Below, piece by piece: positions 11,301 to 22,756 of a stretch of DNA of 64,000 nucleotides. The position numbers were made by a program, and so were the translations under genes. How positions within the stretch are numbered: the first letter of the stretch is position 1; every line of letters begins with the position of its first letter. Location: assembly GCA_951213105.1 (NCBI GenBank), contig OX578133.1:139958813-140022812 (forward strand), read 5' to 3'. The notes beneath the pieces were generated by a model, which was not told the DNA's origin, did not search any database, and saw nothing but the letters and a program-made list of their open reading frames with translations. This DNA comes from Amaurobius ferox. Its lineage: Eukaryota; Arthropoda; Arachnida; Araneae; Amaurobiidae.

Positions 11301-12010
11301 GCGATTTTCTCCCCTTTCATTCAATTCACCTGGGGGTACAAAACATGTGCATCATCGATATTTAGAAAATATGCAGTTCCTTATATATTCGTAGTCAGAG
11401 AAGTATTCTATATTTGACTTAACTTTTGAAGTTAGTTCATATAGCATTCAAAACCGCTTGTTTTGCTTTAAATTTGGTTATATCCTTCCTAATTCCAGTT
11501 TCATTCACTGATACTTTTTTCCAGTTGATAACGTATCTCCTATAGCTTTTGAAATCGATCTTTCCATGTTATATTCTTTTTTGACCTAGTCGCAACCCCT
11601 GTTAATTTTATAGTAGTTTGATTGATGAAATAAACTTTCGAAACCCTATTTCCTCCTTAATTACTGCCTCGTGCCCCTGTAATTATTTATCTTTCTTGCT
11701 TTACAAGGGTTTGTCTATTTTTTTCCTCCCTCTAAATTCATTTTTTTAACCGATAATTTAACGGTTCATAAATATATATATTTTTTCTCTCAGTTTTATT
11801 TTAAATCTTATATCATTTTATTTTTCAATGGCTGATACCATCCGCTAGCAAATTTTCGCTTTGGGTATTCTAGCTCTGTTGGATTTGCTTTTCGCCTGCC
11901 TTGTAGCAGTTTGTTTTTAGCGGTTGGTAAGTGCGTATACCATTCATTTGACCTGAAGAAGGGGCTTAATAAGCCCTCGAAACAACTGTCGTCATCTAAC
12001 TGACATGTGC
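11301..12010 (+). mobile_element. Possible Penelope-like element 3' terminal region
   Basis: A T-rich, pyrimidine-biased stretch that ends in a hammerhead-like motif at 11949-11994. Its base composition resembles the 3' untranslated regions of the Naiad copies at 2253-3121 and at 24.5-25.2 kb. No coding sequence accompanies it. The assignment is an inference from composition and the terminal motif, not from clear homology. Confidence 0.3.
11949..11994 (+). ncRNA. Hammerhead-ribozyme-like motif (minimal type)
   Basis: All core parts of a minimal hammerhead occur in order. Stem I 5' strand TGAC (11949-11952) is followed by CTGAAGA (11953-11959). Stem II has GGGCTT paired with AAGCCC around an AAT loop (11962-11976), plus one G-U pair. 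GAAA is at 11979-11982. A two-pair stem III (AC/GT) closes on the loop AACT, with GTC ending at 11990 as the expected cleavage triplet. Stem I 3' strand GTCA is at 11991-11994. A 2-bp stem III is typical of hammerheads in Penelope-like elements. The A-C mismatch at the base of stem II would weaken activity. Confidence 0.5.
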
Positions 12011-15000
12011 ATGTTTTCTTCTAGGAAGTTTTGTAAGTTATTTTCTTACATTACAAGCAGCAGTTTTATTTATAGAGATTAATGATGATTTGTATATTAG
12101 ATGCAGATTAAGATGCAAACGGAACAAGCGCGGTAAAAAATTGAAAGGTGCCTGTAGCTGCTTACGGAGAAAATTTTATAAAATGCAATAATTATGAAAA
12201 ATACTACTGTTATTTATAATAATTATATTATTTATGCACAACATTATTTGTCGCAATTATTGCTAGATTCCTAATTTTTGCCCACCACGGAACACGGGTT
12301 CGTGTACTGAGTAATTGCAAATTATAATATATTACACAATTATACTGGACCGACATCAGCCACACAGATGGAGTATTGCAAATAAGCATAAGATTTTACA
12401 GATTTTTTTTGTAGTTTAGTAGCTTGACACAACTTTCTGTTAAAAATTAAATGGTTAGTAAACTCTTCCAGAAAATATCCCTTAACTTGAAGAGTACCAT
12501 GGATATTTCAGAAAGAAATAATTTTCTGGAGAAATTTAGGTTAGAAGGTTTAAACAGTGAAGGTTTAATTACCGATGCTACAGAATCAGCTTACAAGCTG
12601 CAGGCTCAAATCCTAACTTCGGGAGAGAAATGAGAATTCGGTCGAGAAATATCAAAAGGCAATTTTCATGTACGAAGGTTCCGTTGCTGCAGGAAAAGCA
12701 TCCTTTAAGTTGAAGTTTTTTATGCGTTGTTTCAGACAAAGCTATCACTTGAAGACAATCACTTAACAAAGGATCTGAACAGTTGGAAAATCACAGCAAA
12801 ATTTTTAGCTTTTCGTATGATATTCACAAACTATTTAATTGTTACAGCAAAAAAAGGGGAAAACTGTCGCAACCTTCAGATTGCTTGGGTCAATGGAGAT
12901 GAAAGGGCAAAAAATGCACCAAGAACTACTGATTTTACCATCAATGTTTCCCTTTGGAAGTTTTTCAACAGAAGCTTTAAACTACAACAAGAACATCTTA
13001 AGCTAATGAATTTAGACGGTAATGTAGATATCTTCTTTTTCATATTTTATTTAGTTTTACAATTTTGCATTCCAGTTAAATCTGAAGTTTGCTCTTTGAA
13101 AAAGAGCAAATATCCTTCATGAATTAACACTATACCATTTAAAAGTTCATAATTTTCTTGTTAAGCCTGGAATTTCGTTAAAGACAAGTTTGTTGTAAAA
13201 GGGTTCCATTCATAGAAGAGTAATTAGGTGGAGTAATACTAATAATATTAGGAGTAATCCGATAAGAACTCTTTGGTTTCACTGTAGTTCGATTGCTAAC
13301 TAGGATAACGTCGGCAGTACGGATTTTGAAGTACTATGAGTAATTAAAACTAAAAGAACCCAAAGCTCGTATTCATTGATGTGGAAGACAAAAATCAACC
13401 GTTTAGGGTTCTAACAATACCGAGATTTTGGAGGAAAATAAATTTTTAAATATTCGATATATTTATCATATAAAACTTTTTAAGCAAGTAATAGGGAATG
13501 TAACAAAAACTGTTTAAGACGTTGAGAACGCGTTTATTCTTACTTTTATTTGTTCTTAAATTTGTGGTACATTTTGTGACTCACATTTCATCACCAGTGA
13601 TAATTTCAAGGTGAAAATACATTTTGAGAAATTACGGATGAAAAACTACTAAGAATAGAATACAATAATATTGCTACAATATTAAGTATAAGAAGGGTAA
13701 CTGACGAATATTTCCAGCTAGTTCAATTTCACTTAATTTTTAATATCATTACTTGTTTAAGAAATGCTTAAATTCAATATTAGTGCCTAATAAAAATACA
13801 ATTGACATTTTCTAATCTTGAGTCTACTTGAACAGAATAGCATCTCATCTCCTCGCAAGTATAGAAACTCTAAACTTTGCTTTAAAACAATGTTTTTTTA
13901 TTGAAGCTTCAGTAGTGAAAATAAATTTATTCGATGTAATGGGACACACATACACCGCCAAAATGTACAATTGCTTCTTATAATTTATGTGGTAGTACAG
14001 ATGTATGCGTAGGGAAAAACGCAGACATATAACGTCACGCAGAAGTGGTATTGGAATATGCATAAGCAAACACAAATGCGAAAGTTAGTTGAAGTTTGAA
14101 GGTACGGCAAAAATTTCTAAGTAGTAATGAAAATTAATAATGTAAGAACGAGAACAGCAGTGATGCGAATACTGAGATAATCTACTAATCTTTTAGCACC
14201 TAAAATGATTAAGCAGATATACGTTGCAAGAATGTTTAGAGCTGAAATCATCATTAAATATACTGTCCTAGTAGCATTGGTATCACACGATAAATATGCT
14301 GTAACCTAGAGCAATGTCTTAACTATTCTTTTATGAAGGGACCCTACAAATTATTTTAAACGATATATCAATTAAAGTAAATTTTATTGATGTTTTTTCT
14401 TATATAATACCCTAACTAGGTAATATAGCAAGACATATCTTAGTACGTAAATCTGTGAATGCCCCAATACTTAGTAAATCAGAAGAGACAATGATCATAA
14501 CTAGAGCAGCATAATAGAAAATCCGCCTTTCAACAAATAAAGAGTAGGACGGTAAAGCCATAACTTAAAAAAGAGATTAATCAAGAGGATCTTCTCTCTC
14601 ATTGATAAATCTGATCTAATCCTATCCTGGAGAAAGTTGCCAAGGGACTTTTCACCCTGGTAGAAACTACCTGACTGAGCAGTTCAGACGTGGAACCATT
14701 TTTCGAGTTTGACCTTCGAGCAGATGTTAGATTCGGGGTTAAGAACCAAGACGCTAGGCTTGAAAGTGCTTTTTACTCTTCATCTTTTGTGACGGGGTCT
14801 ACTTGTCTTCTTCATAAAGGGGGACCTAGGTGAACACCTGCCGTTTCAAATTCTCGGCGTCCGTTGGCTGGCTGTTGCCGGCAGTAGCGTGCTAGTAATT
14901 GTCAAGATCATGACATGAAACAGTTGGTTGCAATGTCCCGAGGGTCATCTGCCGATGCTTCTGTGGCAACATTTCGTGAGGTTGCTGATTGCACGCGTAG

Positions 15001-15404
15001 ACATTAAATACAGCGGACGCCAACGAATTTTTTAACGTCTCTCCACGACACGCATGGGATACAAAGTTTCGCACAGATTGTCTTACCGCATTCACACGTA
15101 ACAAGGAAACCAGATGTTGCATTTTTAGATTCCATAAAATCTGCGATTGTTATCTATTAATGTTTTGGGTTTGTACTCTGTTACCGTTGCTTTGTGCACT
15201 AGAAATCTAATTTGACTAAAATGTTTTCATTTCTGTAGATGAGGCTTTGCGGACACAAGGGAAAAGAAGCATACTTTGTGGAAAACCTGTTACAGCCGGT
15301 AACTGACTTTCCAAAGTGGACTGGGCAATAAATTTTGCTCATCATAAAATATCAAGTGAAAGGTATTAAAATATATGATCGCATTTGTTTATTATTTTCC
15401 CTGC
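12011..15404. other. Unassigned region
   Basis: No gene recognised. Two successive plus-strand open stretches (12451-12633 and 12727-13122, different frames) are the longest coding-like sequences, but they show no motif I know and are separated by a stop and frame change; they could be a decayed element or chance. 14640-15125 is less AT-rich and holds a 76-codon minus-strand open frame (14892-15122), also unrecognised. Confidence 0.25.
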
Positions 15405-16282
15405 AATACATGGTAATGTATAGGGAAAGTATTGGAATCATACCGAAAATCGCAACTCGAGTTTTCGACGGATCTACACGTTTTGACACCTCTAGAATAC
15501 GATAAAACCATTTTCAGCGTGACGTCTGTATGTGTTGTTGTTGTTGAGACCCAGACCGTCCGACCTACCAGAAAGGTGTAAGGTAACTGTTTGGACGGCC
15601 GGGAAATGCCACCCAATTTAGACCGGAACCCAGTGGGGGAGGCATCCACAGGGACCGACGTCTGTATGTGTGTGTGTCTGTGCAGATTTTGTATCAACTC
15701 TAACTAAAAAACTAATTGACCGAATTTCATAAAATTGGTATTTAAGTCACTTGTGGGCGACTCTGGTGCTGATTAGTTTTGGGTAGAATTCGGGATAAAT
15801 AACCCGCCTTTTTTTCGCGAAATGGTCCGCAAAAATTGCCTGTATCCACTCTAGCTGAAAAACTAATGGACCGAATCTCAGAAAAATCGGTTGAAAAGTT
15901 GTTAATAGGTTACCCTGGTGCTGATTAGATTTTGGTACGATTCGAAAAAAAAAATAACCTGTCTTTTTTTGCGAAATGGCCTGCAGAAATCGTCTAAATC
16001 TAAACTAAAAAACTACGTATGCTCAAATACATCCATTAAATGCTTGTTTTACACGAAATTTTTAATGATGAAAAGAATAAGACCAACCCCATTACACTAG
16101 GACTAGCGGTTCTCGAGATATTTCAGTTTTTTTGTATTCCCTACGCCACCTTTGAAAATATGTCCAGTTACCAAATGAGAACGAGAATTGAATTAAAAGT
16201 GAATTAAATTTAATTAAAATAAAGCGAACGTGAATATAGTCTGCAAGGAAAGTCATGTGCTGCCCACATCAGATTTTTTAAA
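15405..16282 (+). repeat. Rep-B copy interrupted by SINE fragment
   Basis: Starts TGTATAGGGAAAGTATTGGAATC, with the same module order as 8098-8958, and ends GTCATGTGCTGCCCACATCAG plus T run near 16282. A reverse-oriented SINE 3' fragment (15536-15656) is inserted at the GACGTCTGTATGTGT sequence, which is duplicated on both sides. The 101-codon open frame at 15392-15697 spans this chimera and is not a gene. Confidence 0.65.
15536..15656 (-). mobile_element. SINE, 5'-truncated 121-bp copy
   Basis: The reverse complement reads as the 3' third of the tRNA-derived SINE (GGATGCCTCCCCCACTGGG ... TCGGACGGTCTGGGTCTC then CAACAACAA). It is flanked by 15-bp direct repeats GACGTCTGTATGTGT at 15521-15535 and 15657-15671. 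That is the mark of target-primed retroposition with 5' truncation, into a Rep-B copy. Confidence 0.85.
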
Positions 16283-16860
16283 ACTGAAATTACAATTTTA
16301 AATTTCTCTCTCAAAAGCATATGAACTGAGATCTATCTGTACGTTTTATTTGTTTATTACTATACACAAATATATAACTAGAGGTGCAATAAATTATAAA
16401 GGAGGCAAATTTATCTTACATAAAATAACAGAATGTGTTTATGTGTCTGCGTCTTCTGTAGCGATAAATCGGAGTTTCAGACAGTCGAGAAATTCGATAT
16501 AAGGGCAGCTGAACTTTCCGGAATGACTGACCTTGTTAAGAGCCCCCCCCCCCCCCCCGCCTCTTGATAAAAGTGGATATTTGATCGAATTCTAGCTATT
16601 TTTTAATCCAATTTATCGAGAAGACTTTCTTTCACAGCTGTTCTGTGAACGATATCTTAGACATTTGACCTAGACTTTGAATGCTATAATTTTTACGATT
16701 TTAAAGATACATTTTCAAATTTTGGAATATAGAATTATTTCAATAGTACAAGTATGTTCTAAAAATTCGACTTAAATCAAAAGTAAATATTAGAAAATAG
16801 CACATACAATTACTGTCATCATCAAAATCAATTTATTCCAGCAGATGAAAGGAACTTTTT
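16283..16860. other. Unassigned, with C16 run
   Basis: No gene. A C16 homopolymer occupies 16543-16558. The rest is AT-rich with no recognisable repeat ends. Confidence 0.3.
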
Positions 16861-16885
16861 TTAACACTTTACAACATAATTGAAG

Positions 16886-17280
16886 GGCAAGGGAGCCAAC
16901 GGTCCTACCGTGCTGAAAACACCTGTTCTCGTTAGATCACCAAAGTCAAGCAGCATCGGACGCGGTTAGTACTTGGGTGGATGACCACCTGGGAACACCG
17001 CGTGTTGTTGGCACATTTCGGCCGCGGTAGCCCGGTGGTTTGCGCGCTGGATTTGTACGCTGCCACAACTGCCACCGTGTTCATGCGGAGTACGATCACG
17101 TTAAGCATGTGGGTCCGTAAGTCCTTCCGAGAGGTTGGTGGTAGGGGAAGGAGGGTACGGTCCCCGTGGACGCCTCCCCGACTGGGTTCCGGTCTAAATT
17201 GGGTGGCACTTCCCGGCCGTCCAAACGGTTACCTTACACTTTTCTGGTAGGTCGGACGGTCTGGGTCTCAACAACAACAA
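16886..17280 (+). mobile_element. Chimeric 5S rRNA / tRNA-head SINE with target duplication
   Basis: A single retroposon made of a near full-length 5S rRNA sequence (16894-17013), a remnant tRNA-like head (about 17019-17065), the shared SINE body (17066-17265) and a (CAA)n tail. It is flanked by 15-bp direct repeats ACAACATAATTGAAG (16871-16885) and ACAACATAGTTGAAG (17277-17291), one mismatch apart, in the 3' end of a Rep-A copy. The duplications bracket the 5S part as well, so 5S and SINE moved together. The tRNA head keeps an A-box-like TAGCCCGGTGGTTTGCGCGC but has lost the B-box segment present in other copies. Internal promoter function may therefore have passed to the 5S part. The 89-codon open frame over this region is not a gene. 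Confidence 0.85.
16894..17013 (+). rRNA. 5S rRNA-derived sequence (pseudogene head of a SINE)
   Basis: About 120 bp matching arthropod 5S rRNA along its whole length. It starts GCCAACGGTCCTACCGTGCT, contains CTCGTTAGATCACC and AGTCAAGCAGCATCGG (box A/internal control side) and GGTTAGTACTTGGGTGGATG (box C side), and ends GGGAACACCGCGTGTTGTTGGCA. Several substitutions from the usual sequence (for example in CTCGTCCGATCACCGAAG) and its position inside a retroposed unit argue that it is a pseudogene rather than a working 5S gene. Paired ends GCCAAC and GTTGGC are intact. Confidence 0.85.
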
Positions 17281-17587
17281 CATAGTTGAAGTGTTTATGA
17301 TTGTGTTCATTCTGTCTGTCAGTCTGTCCGTTAGCACGATAACTGCCGTAAAAATGACTTTATCAAAATAAATTTTAGTGTGTTGTTCAGACGTCTGTGG
17401 GACTTATGGGAATATAAATGAATAATATCACCCAATTAGTTTTGGATTGAACCCGGGTTTAAAAAATGAAATACATTGAACCCTATGGGACCTAATTTTT
17501 CAAGCATTTTTTAAGCGAATTTAAAATTTACAAATTGTTCGAAAGTTTTAGGAAATGTTCAAATTATCCCATAAAATATATAAAAAT

Positions 17588-17652
17588 ATATAATTATAAT
17601 TCATATATCATAAAATATATAATTATAATTCATATATCATAAAATATATAAT
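17588..17652. repeat. AT-rich tandem repeat
   Basis: About two to three units of a ~32-bp motif built from AATTATAATTCATATATCAT and AAAATATAT, inside the minus-strand Rep-A copy. Confidence 0.7.
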
Positions 17653-18508
17653 TTCAGAAAAATATATTCAGTAATTTTTTAAATAAAACTTAAAATAATA
17701 ATTACACCCATTATATGAAGTGATCATGTGACCCACTTTAAAATAAAATATGGCATCCACCTTGTGTCAAAATCGTGAATTTAAAAATTCTTTTTAATTT
17801 ATATTTAGTGTTGTATTCGTCCTAAAAACTGTTTTATTTTTGCCAATTTCTCTGCATCTATATTCTAAAACAGCGCAATTATAATTTAATATATTTGAGT
17901 TTAAATGATAAATGCTATCCATCTTGTGTCAAAATCGTGATTTTTAAAGTTCTTAATTTATATTTAGTGTTGTGTTCGTCCTATAAAACCGCTTTATTTT
18001 TGCTTAATAACTTTGATTATTTCTACAACGAAGCCTATTTTTCACTTATGGAGATTGTAAGATGAGTTGTATAAGAATTGCTGAATTTCTTTAACGCAAA
18101 ATTATTTAGCGCTGGAGTCTGCAATATAGTTGATATGAATGAAACAGTCATTGATTTTACATAGAGAATAGACGATTTTATAGCAGACTTTTTCGGTGAA
18201 TTTTTAAGCACAAAGTTAAATTACTTTTGCCTCCATGGTTTTAAGTTTTTAAGTAAAATAAATTATTGTAGTATTGTGATGAATGAAAGGAATAGAATAA
18301 AAGTTTATGAATGAAATTTTTACTGCTTTTTCATAGAGAGCCAGGCGATTTATATTTCAATGACGTCATTTGAGTAAAGTTCATTTTTTTCGAAGTTTTC
18401 AAATATAACAAATTATTGTAGCATTGTGATAATTTTAAAAATATTTCCGCTGAATGTATCGCATTTTAGAGATGTTTAAATAAAACTGCATTGCAGTTGG
18501 AAAGTGTG

Positions 18509-18571
18509 AAAGCCCCAGGCCGTCCGGCTCGTCCAGAGGACTTGGAGCAACAGGATGGACGACCGGGAAGG
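18509..18571 (-). mobile_element. 63-bp micro-retroposon with 16-bp target duplication
   Basis: A very short insert carrying GGCCGTCCGGCTCGTCC and GGATGGACGACCGGG, flanked by identical 16-bp repeats GCAGTTGGAAAGTGTG (18493-18508 and 18572-18587) inside Rep-A. In reverse complement it matches the ends, but not the middle, of the 3' stem-loop of the SINE family. Its first 58 bp are identical to an independent insert at 45795-45854. Confidence 0.85.
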
Positions 18572-18627
18572 GCAGTTGGAAAGTGTGTCATAATCAATGT
18601 TTTATGCATGATTGATCTTTCTTGTTC

Positions 18628-19171
18628 TTTTTTGATCAGCTCCGAGCCGTGATATCTTCAATCGCAGGAAGTGGTTGGACACGAACTGCATGATAAAATA
18701 CGAAAATCTAACTTTTAAATAGAACTTTCTAAAAACTAAATAGCGAAAATCGAAGCCTTCAAACTTTTTAGTACATTTATTTAGGGCGTGTAATTACGTT
18801 CATGTTGTGCCATTGGCATGGTTGTTTATGGAAAAAAAAAATGAGCGCGGGAATGATTTTGGTTCAAAACAGGGGATATGGGAATTGAGTAGTGGTATTT
18901 GTATTATTTGAGTAGGCTATTTATGACCCAAGAAGCCCTGGGTAATTTGTTTAATATCGAACAAAAGTAGCAAAGTAGTTCATACTGGGGTGACACATAC
19001 ATTACTAGCCCAAAGGCAAAAAGTGATAAGTCGATCTCCGCTTCAACTCTGATAGCTCAGTTGAAAAGCACTAGTCTGGAGATTGAATGGTCCTAGATTT
19101 GGGTTCTGATTTCCAGTTTTGACCCTGCTTTCCGAGAGGATAAATAATGAGGAAAAAAGGTGACAGAGTAA
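18628..19171. other. Unassigned, with a tRNA-like fragment
   Basis: No gene. At 19041-19112 a degenerate tRNA-like stretch occurs: A-box-like TGATAGCTCAGTTGAAAAGC and B-box-like GGGTTCTGATTTCC. It is too diverged to be a tRNA and is probably the head of an old SINE of a different family. Confidence 0.3.
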
Positions 19172-20248
19172 CAGAAACAAGAAAGATGAATCATGCGCAA
19201 AGCATTGATTATGAAACACTTTCCAACTTCAATGCAATTTTATTTAAACAAGTCTAAAATGCAATACATTCCTCGGTAATATTTTGAAACTTATCACAAT
19301 ACTGCATTAATTTATTATATTTGGAAACTTAAACCTTCATCGAAAAAAATGAACTTCATTCAAATGACGGCATTGAAATATAAATTGCCTGGTTTAAACA
19401 TCTCTAAAATGTTATACATTCCTCGGTAATAGTTTTAGAATTATTATAATACTACGATAATTTATTATATTTGAAAACTTCATCGAAAACAACTGAAATT
19501 AATTCAAATGACGTCATAGAAAAAATAACACGCCTGGATCTCTCTATAAAAACAGGATTTCATTCATAACTTTCTCCCATTCATTTCATTCATCACAATA
19601 CTATAATAATCTATAATAATTTATTTTATTTAAACATTTTGTTTAAGACCATGGAGCTACAAAAAATTAAACTCTATGCTTGAAACTTCATCGAAAAAAA
19701 TCGTCCTTCTCTTTATGAAATCAATTAATATTTCATTCATATCAGCCATGCAGACTCCATGGACTAAATTATTTTGTGTTAAAAAAATACAGGAATTCTA
19801 ATACAACTCATTCTATATATTTTGCTGTTTACATTTTACATAGGTGAAAAATAGGCTTAATTGTAAAAATAATCAAATTTAGATGAGCATTTAAACTCAA
19901 ATATATTGTCATTGCGTTGTTTCAGTATGTAGATGCACAGAATTTAAGCAAAAATAAAGTAGTTTTAGGACGGATACAACACTCAATATGAATTAAAAAG
20001 AACTTAATGTTTGAAAAATTAGGTCCCATAGGGCTCAATGTATTTCATTTTTTCGACCCGGGTTCAATCCAAAACTAATTGGGTGATATTATTCCTTTAT
20101 GTTCCCATAGGTTCTACAGACCGTCTGAACAACATACTAAAATTTCATTTTGATTAAGTCATTTTTACGGCAGTTATCGTGCTAACGGACAGACAGAATG
20201 AATGAACAAAGTCATAAACACTTTTCAACTTTGTTGTAAAGTGTTAAA
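19172..20248 (+). repeat. Rep-A copy with internal deletion
   Basis: Begins AACAAGAAAGATGAATCATG and ends with the CAACTTTGTTGTAAAGTGTTA hairpin. Relative to 6241-7510 it lacks about 200 bp between AAAAAGAACTT and AATGTTTGAAAAATTAGG (the CACGTGATC block). Confidence 0.7.
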
Positions 20249-21075
20249 AAATGAACTTTATTCAAATGACGTCTTCGAAATATAAATCTTCTGGTTCTCT
20301 ATGTGAAAAGCAGTGAATATTTCATTTATACACTTTTATTTCAGACTCCAGAGTTAAAAAATTCAGCAGTTCTTATACAACTCATCTTAAAATCACTTGC
20401 TTACATTCTTTATCCATTAAAATTAGGCATCGTTGTAGAAATAATCAAAATTTGATGATCATTTAAACTCAAAAATATAGTAATTGCGTTGGCGCAGAAC
20501 ATAAATGCACAGAAAATACGCAAAAATAAAGCGGTTTCAGGCCGGATGGCACAATAAATACAAATTAACTATAAATTACAAGAATATTATATAAATTATA
20601 AGAATTTTAAAAATCACGATTTTTACTCTGGGGAAAAAGATGGATGCCATATTTTAGTTTGAAGTGGGTCACGTGATCTCTTCATATCAAATGGGTGTTA
20701 ATTACTTTAATTTTTATTTCAAAAACTACCGAACATATTTTGCTGATATTTTTTTAATATATTTTATGAAATAATTTGAATATTTCCTAAAACTTTCGAA
20801 GCAATTTGTGCATTTTAACTTCGCTTAAAAAATGTTTGTAAAATTAGGTCCCACAGGGTTTAATGTATTTCACTTTTAACCCGGGTTCAATCTAAAACTA
20901 ATTGGGTGATATTATTCATTTACATTCCCATATGTCCCCCAGACGTCTCAACAACGTACTAAAATTTCATTTTGATAAAATCATTTTTATGGCAGTTATT
21001 GTGCGAACGGACAGACAGACAGGCAGAATGAACAAAGTCATAAACATTTTTCAACTATATTGGAAAGTGTCAAAA
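20249..21075 (+). repeat. Rep-A copy, 5'-truncated
   Basis: Begins within the family (ATGAACTTTATTCAAATGACG) directly after the previous copy's terminal hairpin. It includes GGGTCACGTGATCTC and AACCCGGGTTCAATC, and ends in a diverged hairpin near 21075. Junction to junction, it forms a tandem with 19172-20248. The 69-codon open frame at 20902-21111 is repeat sequence. Confidence 0.65.
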
Positions 21076-21803
21076 AAGTATATAGTTGCATTTCGCAGAA
21101 GTCAAGTATGAGCCTCGACCTTAAATTAGAAGGAGGGGAAATTAGAAGTTTTATCACTGGTCTCGAGATCCAGAGGTCGTAGTTTGGAGTTCAGTTCGAG
21201 ACAAAACTTCATAAATTAATGCATACCAACAACACGCAATAAAGATTATGAATATTGCTGTAGAAATCTGATATGGATAAATTAAAGTTTTTGCACTACT
21301 GTAAATACGCTTTAGCTTGTAAAGGAATCCCCTACAAATTTCCCCTCTCTGAACACGATGTCTAAAACCCGAGGCGTGATATGTTCCCGCCACTTGAATA
21401 ACTTCTAAAAGGCAAAACCCATTGGCGGTCAATATTAATGGCCATAGAAAATGAAGACAGTGTTTATGGAGCTCTTGATGTACAGTAGGGTGGGGGAAAG
21501 GATTCTATTTCTGGAAGTTTCTCCGCTAGCATTTGATGCCACAGAAACTCTTTAACTCCATGAACAAGAATAAACATAGTTTTCTCTTTCACACTAAAGA
21601 TGTGGAGCACCGATGCCGTGTATGTTCTGTAGATGAGGATTACATGTAAAACTAAATTACCTATGTCGATTATAATTTCTTCTCCAGTGACCTAGGAGCA
21701 AATGCTTTACTAGTCACGGTTAAGAAACGTTTGAGGGCCCAGAACGAGCTGGGATATTTAAGGCGCCCAGATCAAAACAATCTTTTCGTCAAAAGCATCA
21801 TTG
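21076..21803. other. Unassigned region
   Basis: Less AT-rich than its flanks. A 92-codon minus-strand open frame (21154-21432) shows no motif I recognise. No repeat ends were seen. Confidence 0.25.
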
Positions 21804-22756
21804 AACAAGAAAGATCAATCATGGATTAGGCATTGATTATGAAATACTTTCCAACTGAAATGCAATTTTATTTAAACATCTAAAATGCGATACATTCAGC
21901 GGTGATATTTTTTTAATTATCACAGAACTACAATAATTTATTTTACTTGAAGCTTAAAACTTCATCGAAAAAAATTAATTTTATTCAAATGGCGTCATCG
22001 AAATATAAATCGTCTGGCTCTCTACGTAAAAGCAGTGAATATTTCATTCATACACTCCTCGTTCATACATTCAGACTCCAGAGTTAAATAATTTTGCGTG
22101 AAAAAATTCACCAATTCTTAAGCAACTCATCTTAAAATCGTTTGTTTACATTCTGCATCCATTAAAATTAGGTTTCGTTGTAGAAATAATCAAAATTTGA
22201 TGATCATTTAAACTAAAAAATATTATAATTAAGTTGGCGCAGAATATAGATGCACAGAAAATATACAAAAATAAAGAGACTTTAGGACGGATGCAACACT
22301 AAATATAAATTTAAAAGAACTTTAGAAATCACGATTTTGACATAAGATGGATGCCATATTTTATTTTGAAGTGGGTCACGTGATCTCTTCATATAATATG
22401 GGTGTAATTATTATTTAAATTTTTATTTAAAAACTACCGAGCATATCTTGTTGAATTTTTTTATATATATATTTTATGGGATAATTTGAATATTTCCTAA
22501 AATTTTCGAAGCAATTTGTGAATTTTAACTTCGCTTAAAAAATGTTTGAAAAATTAGGTCCCATAGGGTTTAATGTATTTCATTTTTTCAACACGGGTTC
22601 AATCCAAAACTAACTGGGTGATATTATTCATTTATATTCCCGTATGTCCCACAGACCGTCTCAACGACATATTAAAATTTCATTTTGATAAAGTCATTTA
22701 GATAGACAGAATGAACAAAGTCATAAACACTTTTTAACTATGTTGTAAAAGTATTA
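21804..22756 (+). repeat. Rep-A copy, slightly shortened
   Basis: Starts AACAAGAAAGATCAATCATGG and ends near 22756 in a mutated terminal hairpin. The CCCGGGTTC block is altered to ACACGGGTTCAATCC, and the (CAGA)n region is reduced to GATAGACAGAATG. Confidence 0.7.

Larger units (their letters stand above)
16861..18627 (-). repeat. Rep-A copy, rearranged and twice interrupted
   Basis: Minus-strand Rep-A. Its 3' hairpin end is at 16861 (TTAACACTTTACAACA) and its 5' signature at about 18600-18627 (CATGATTGATCTTTCTTGTT). It is split by a 395-bp 5S-headed SINE at 16886 and by a 63-bp micro-retroposon at 18509. It also carries an AT-rich tandem repeat at 17588-17652 and an internal partial duplication near 17760-18010 (the TTTATATTTAGTGTTGT block occurs twice). 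Confidence 0.7.

Noticed and set aside
19041..19112. Possible tRNA gene
   Set aside because: A- and B-box-like segments are present, but the cloverleaf does not form and the B box is GGTTCTGATTTCC. Treated as a tRNA-like remnant.
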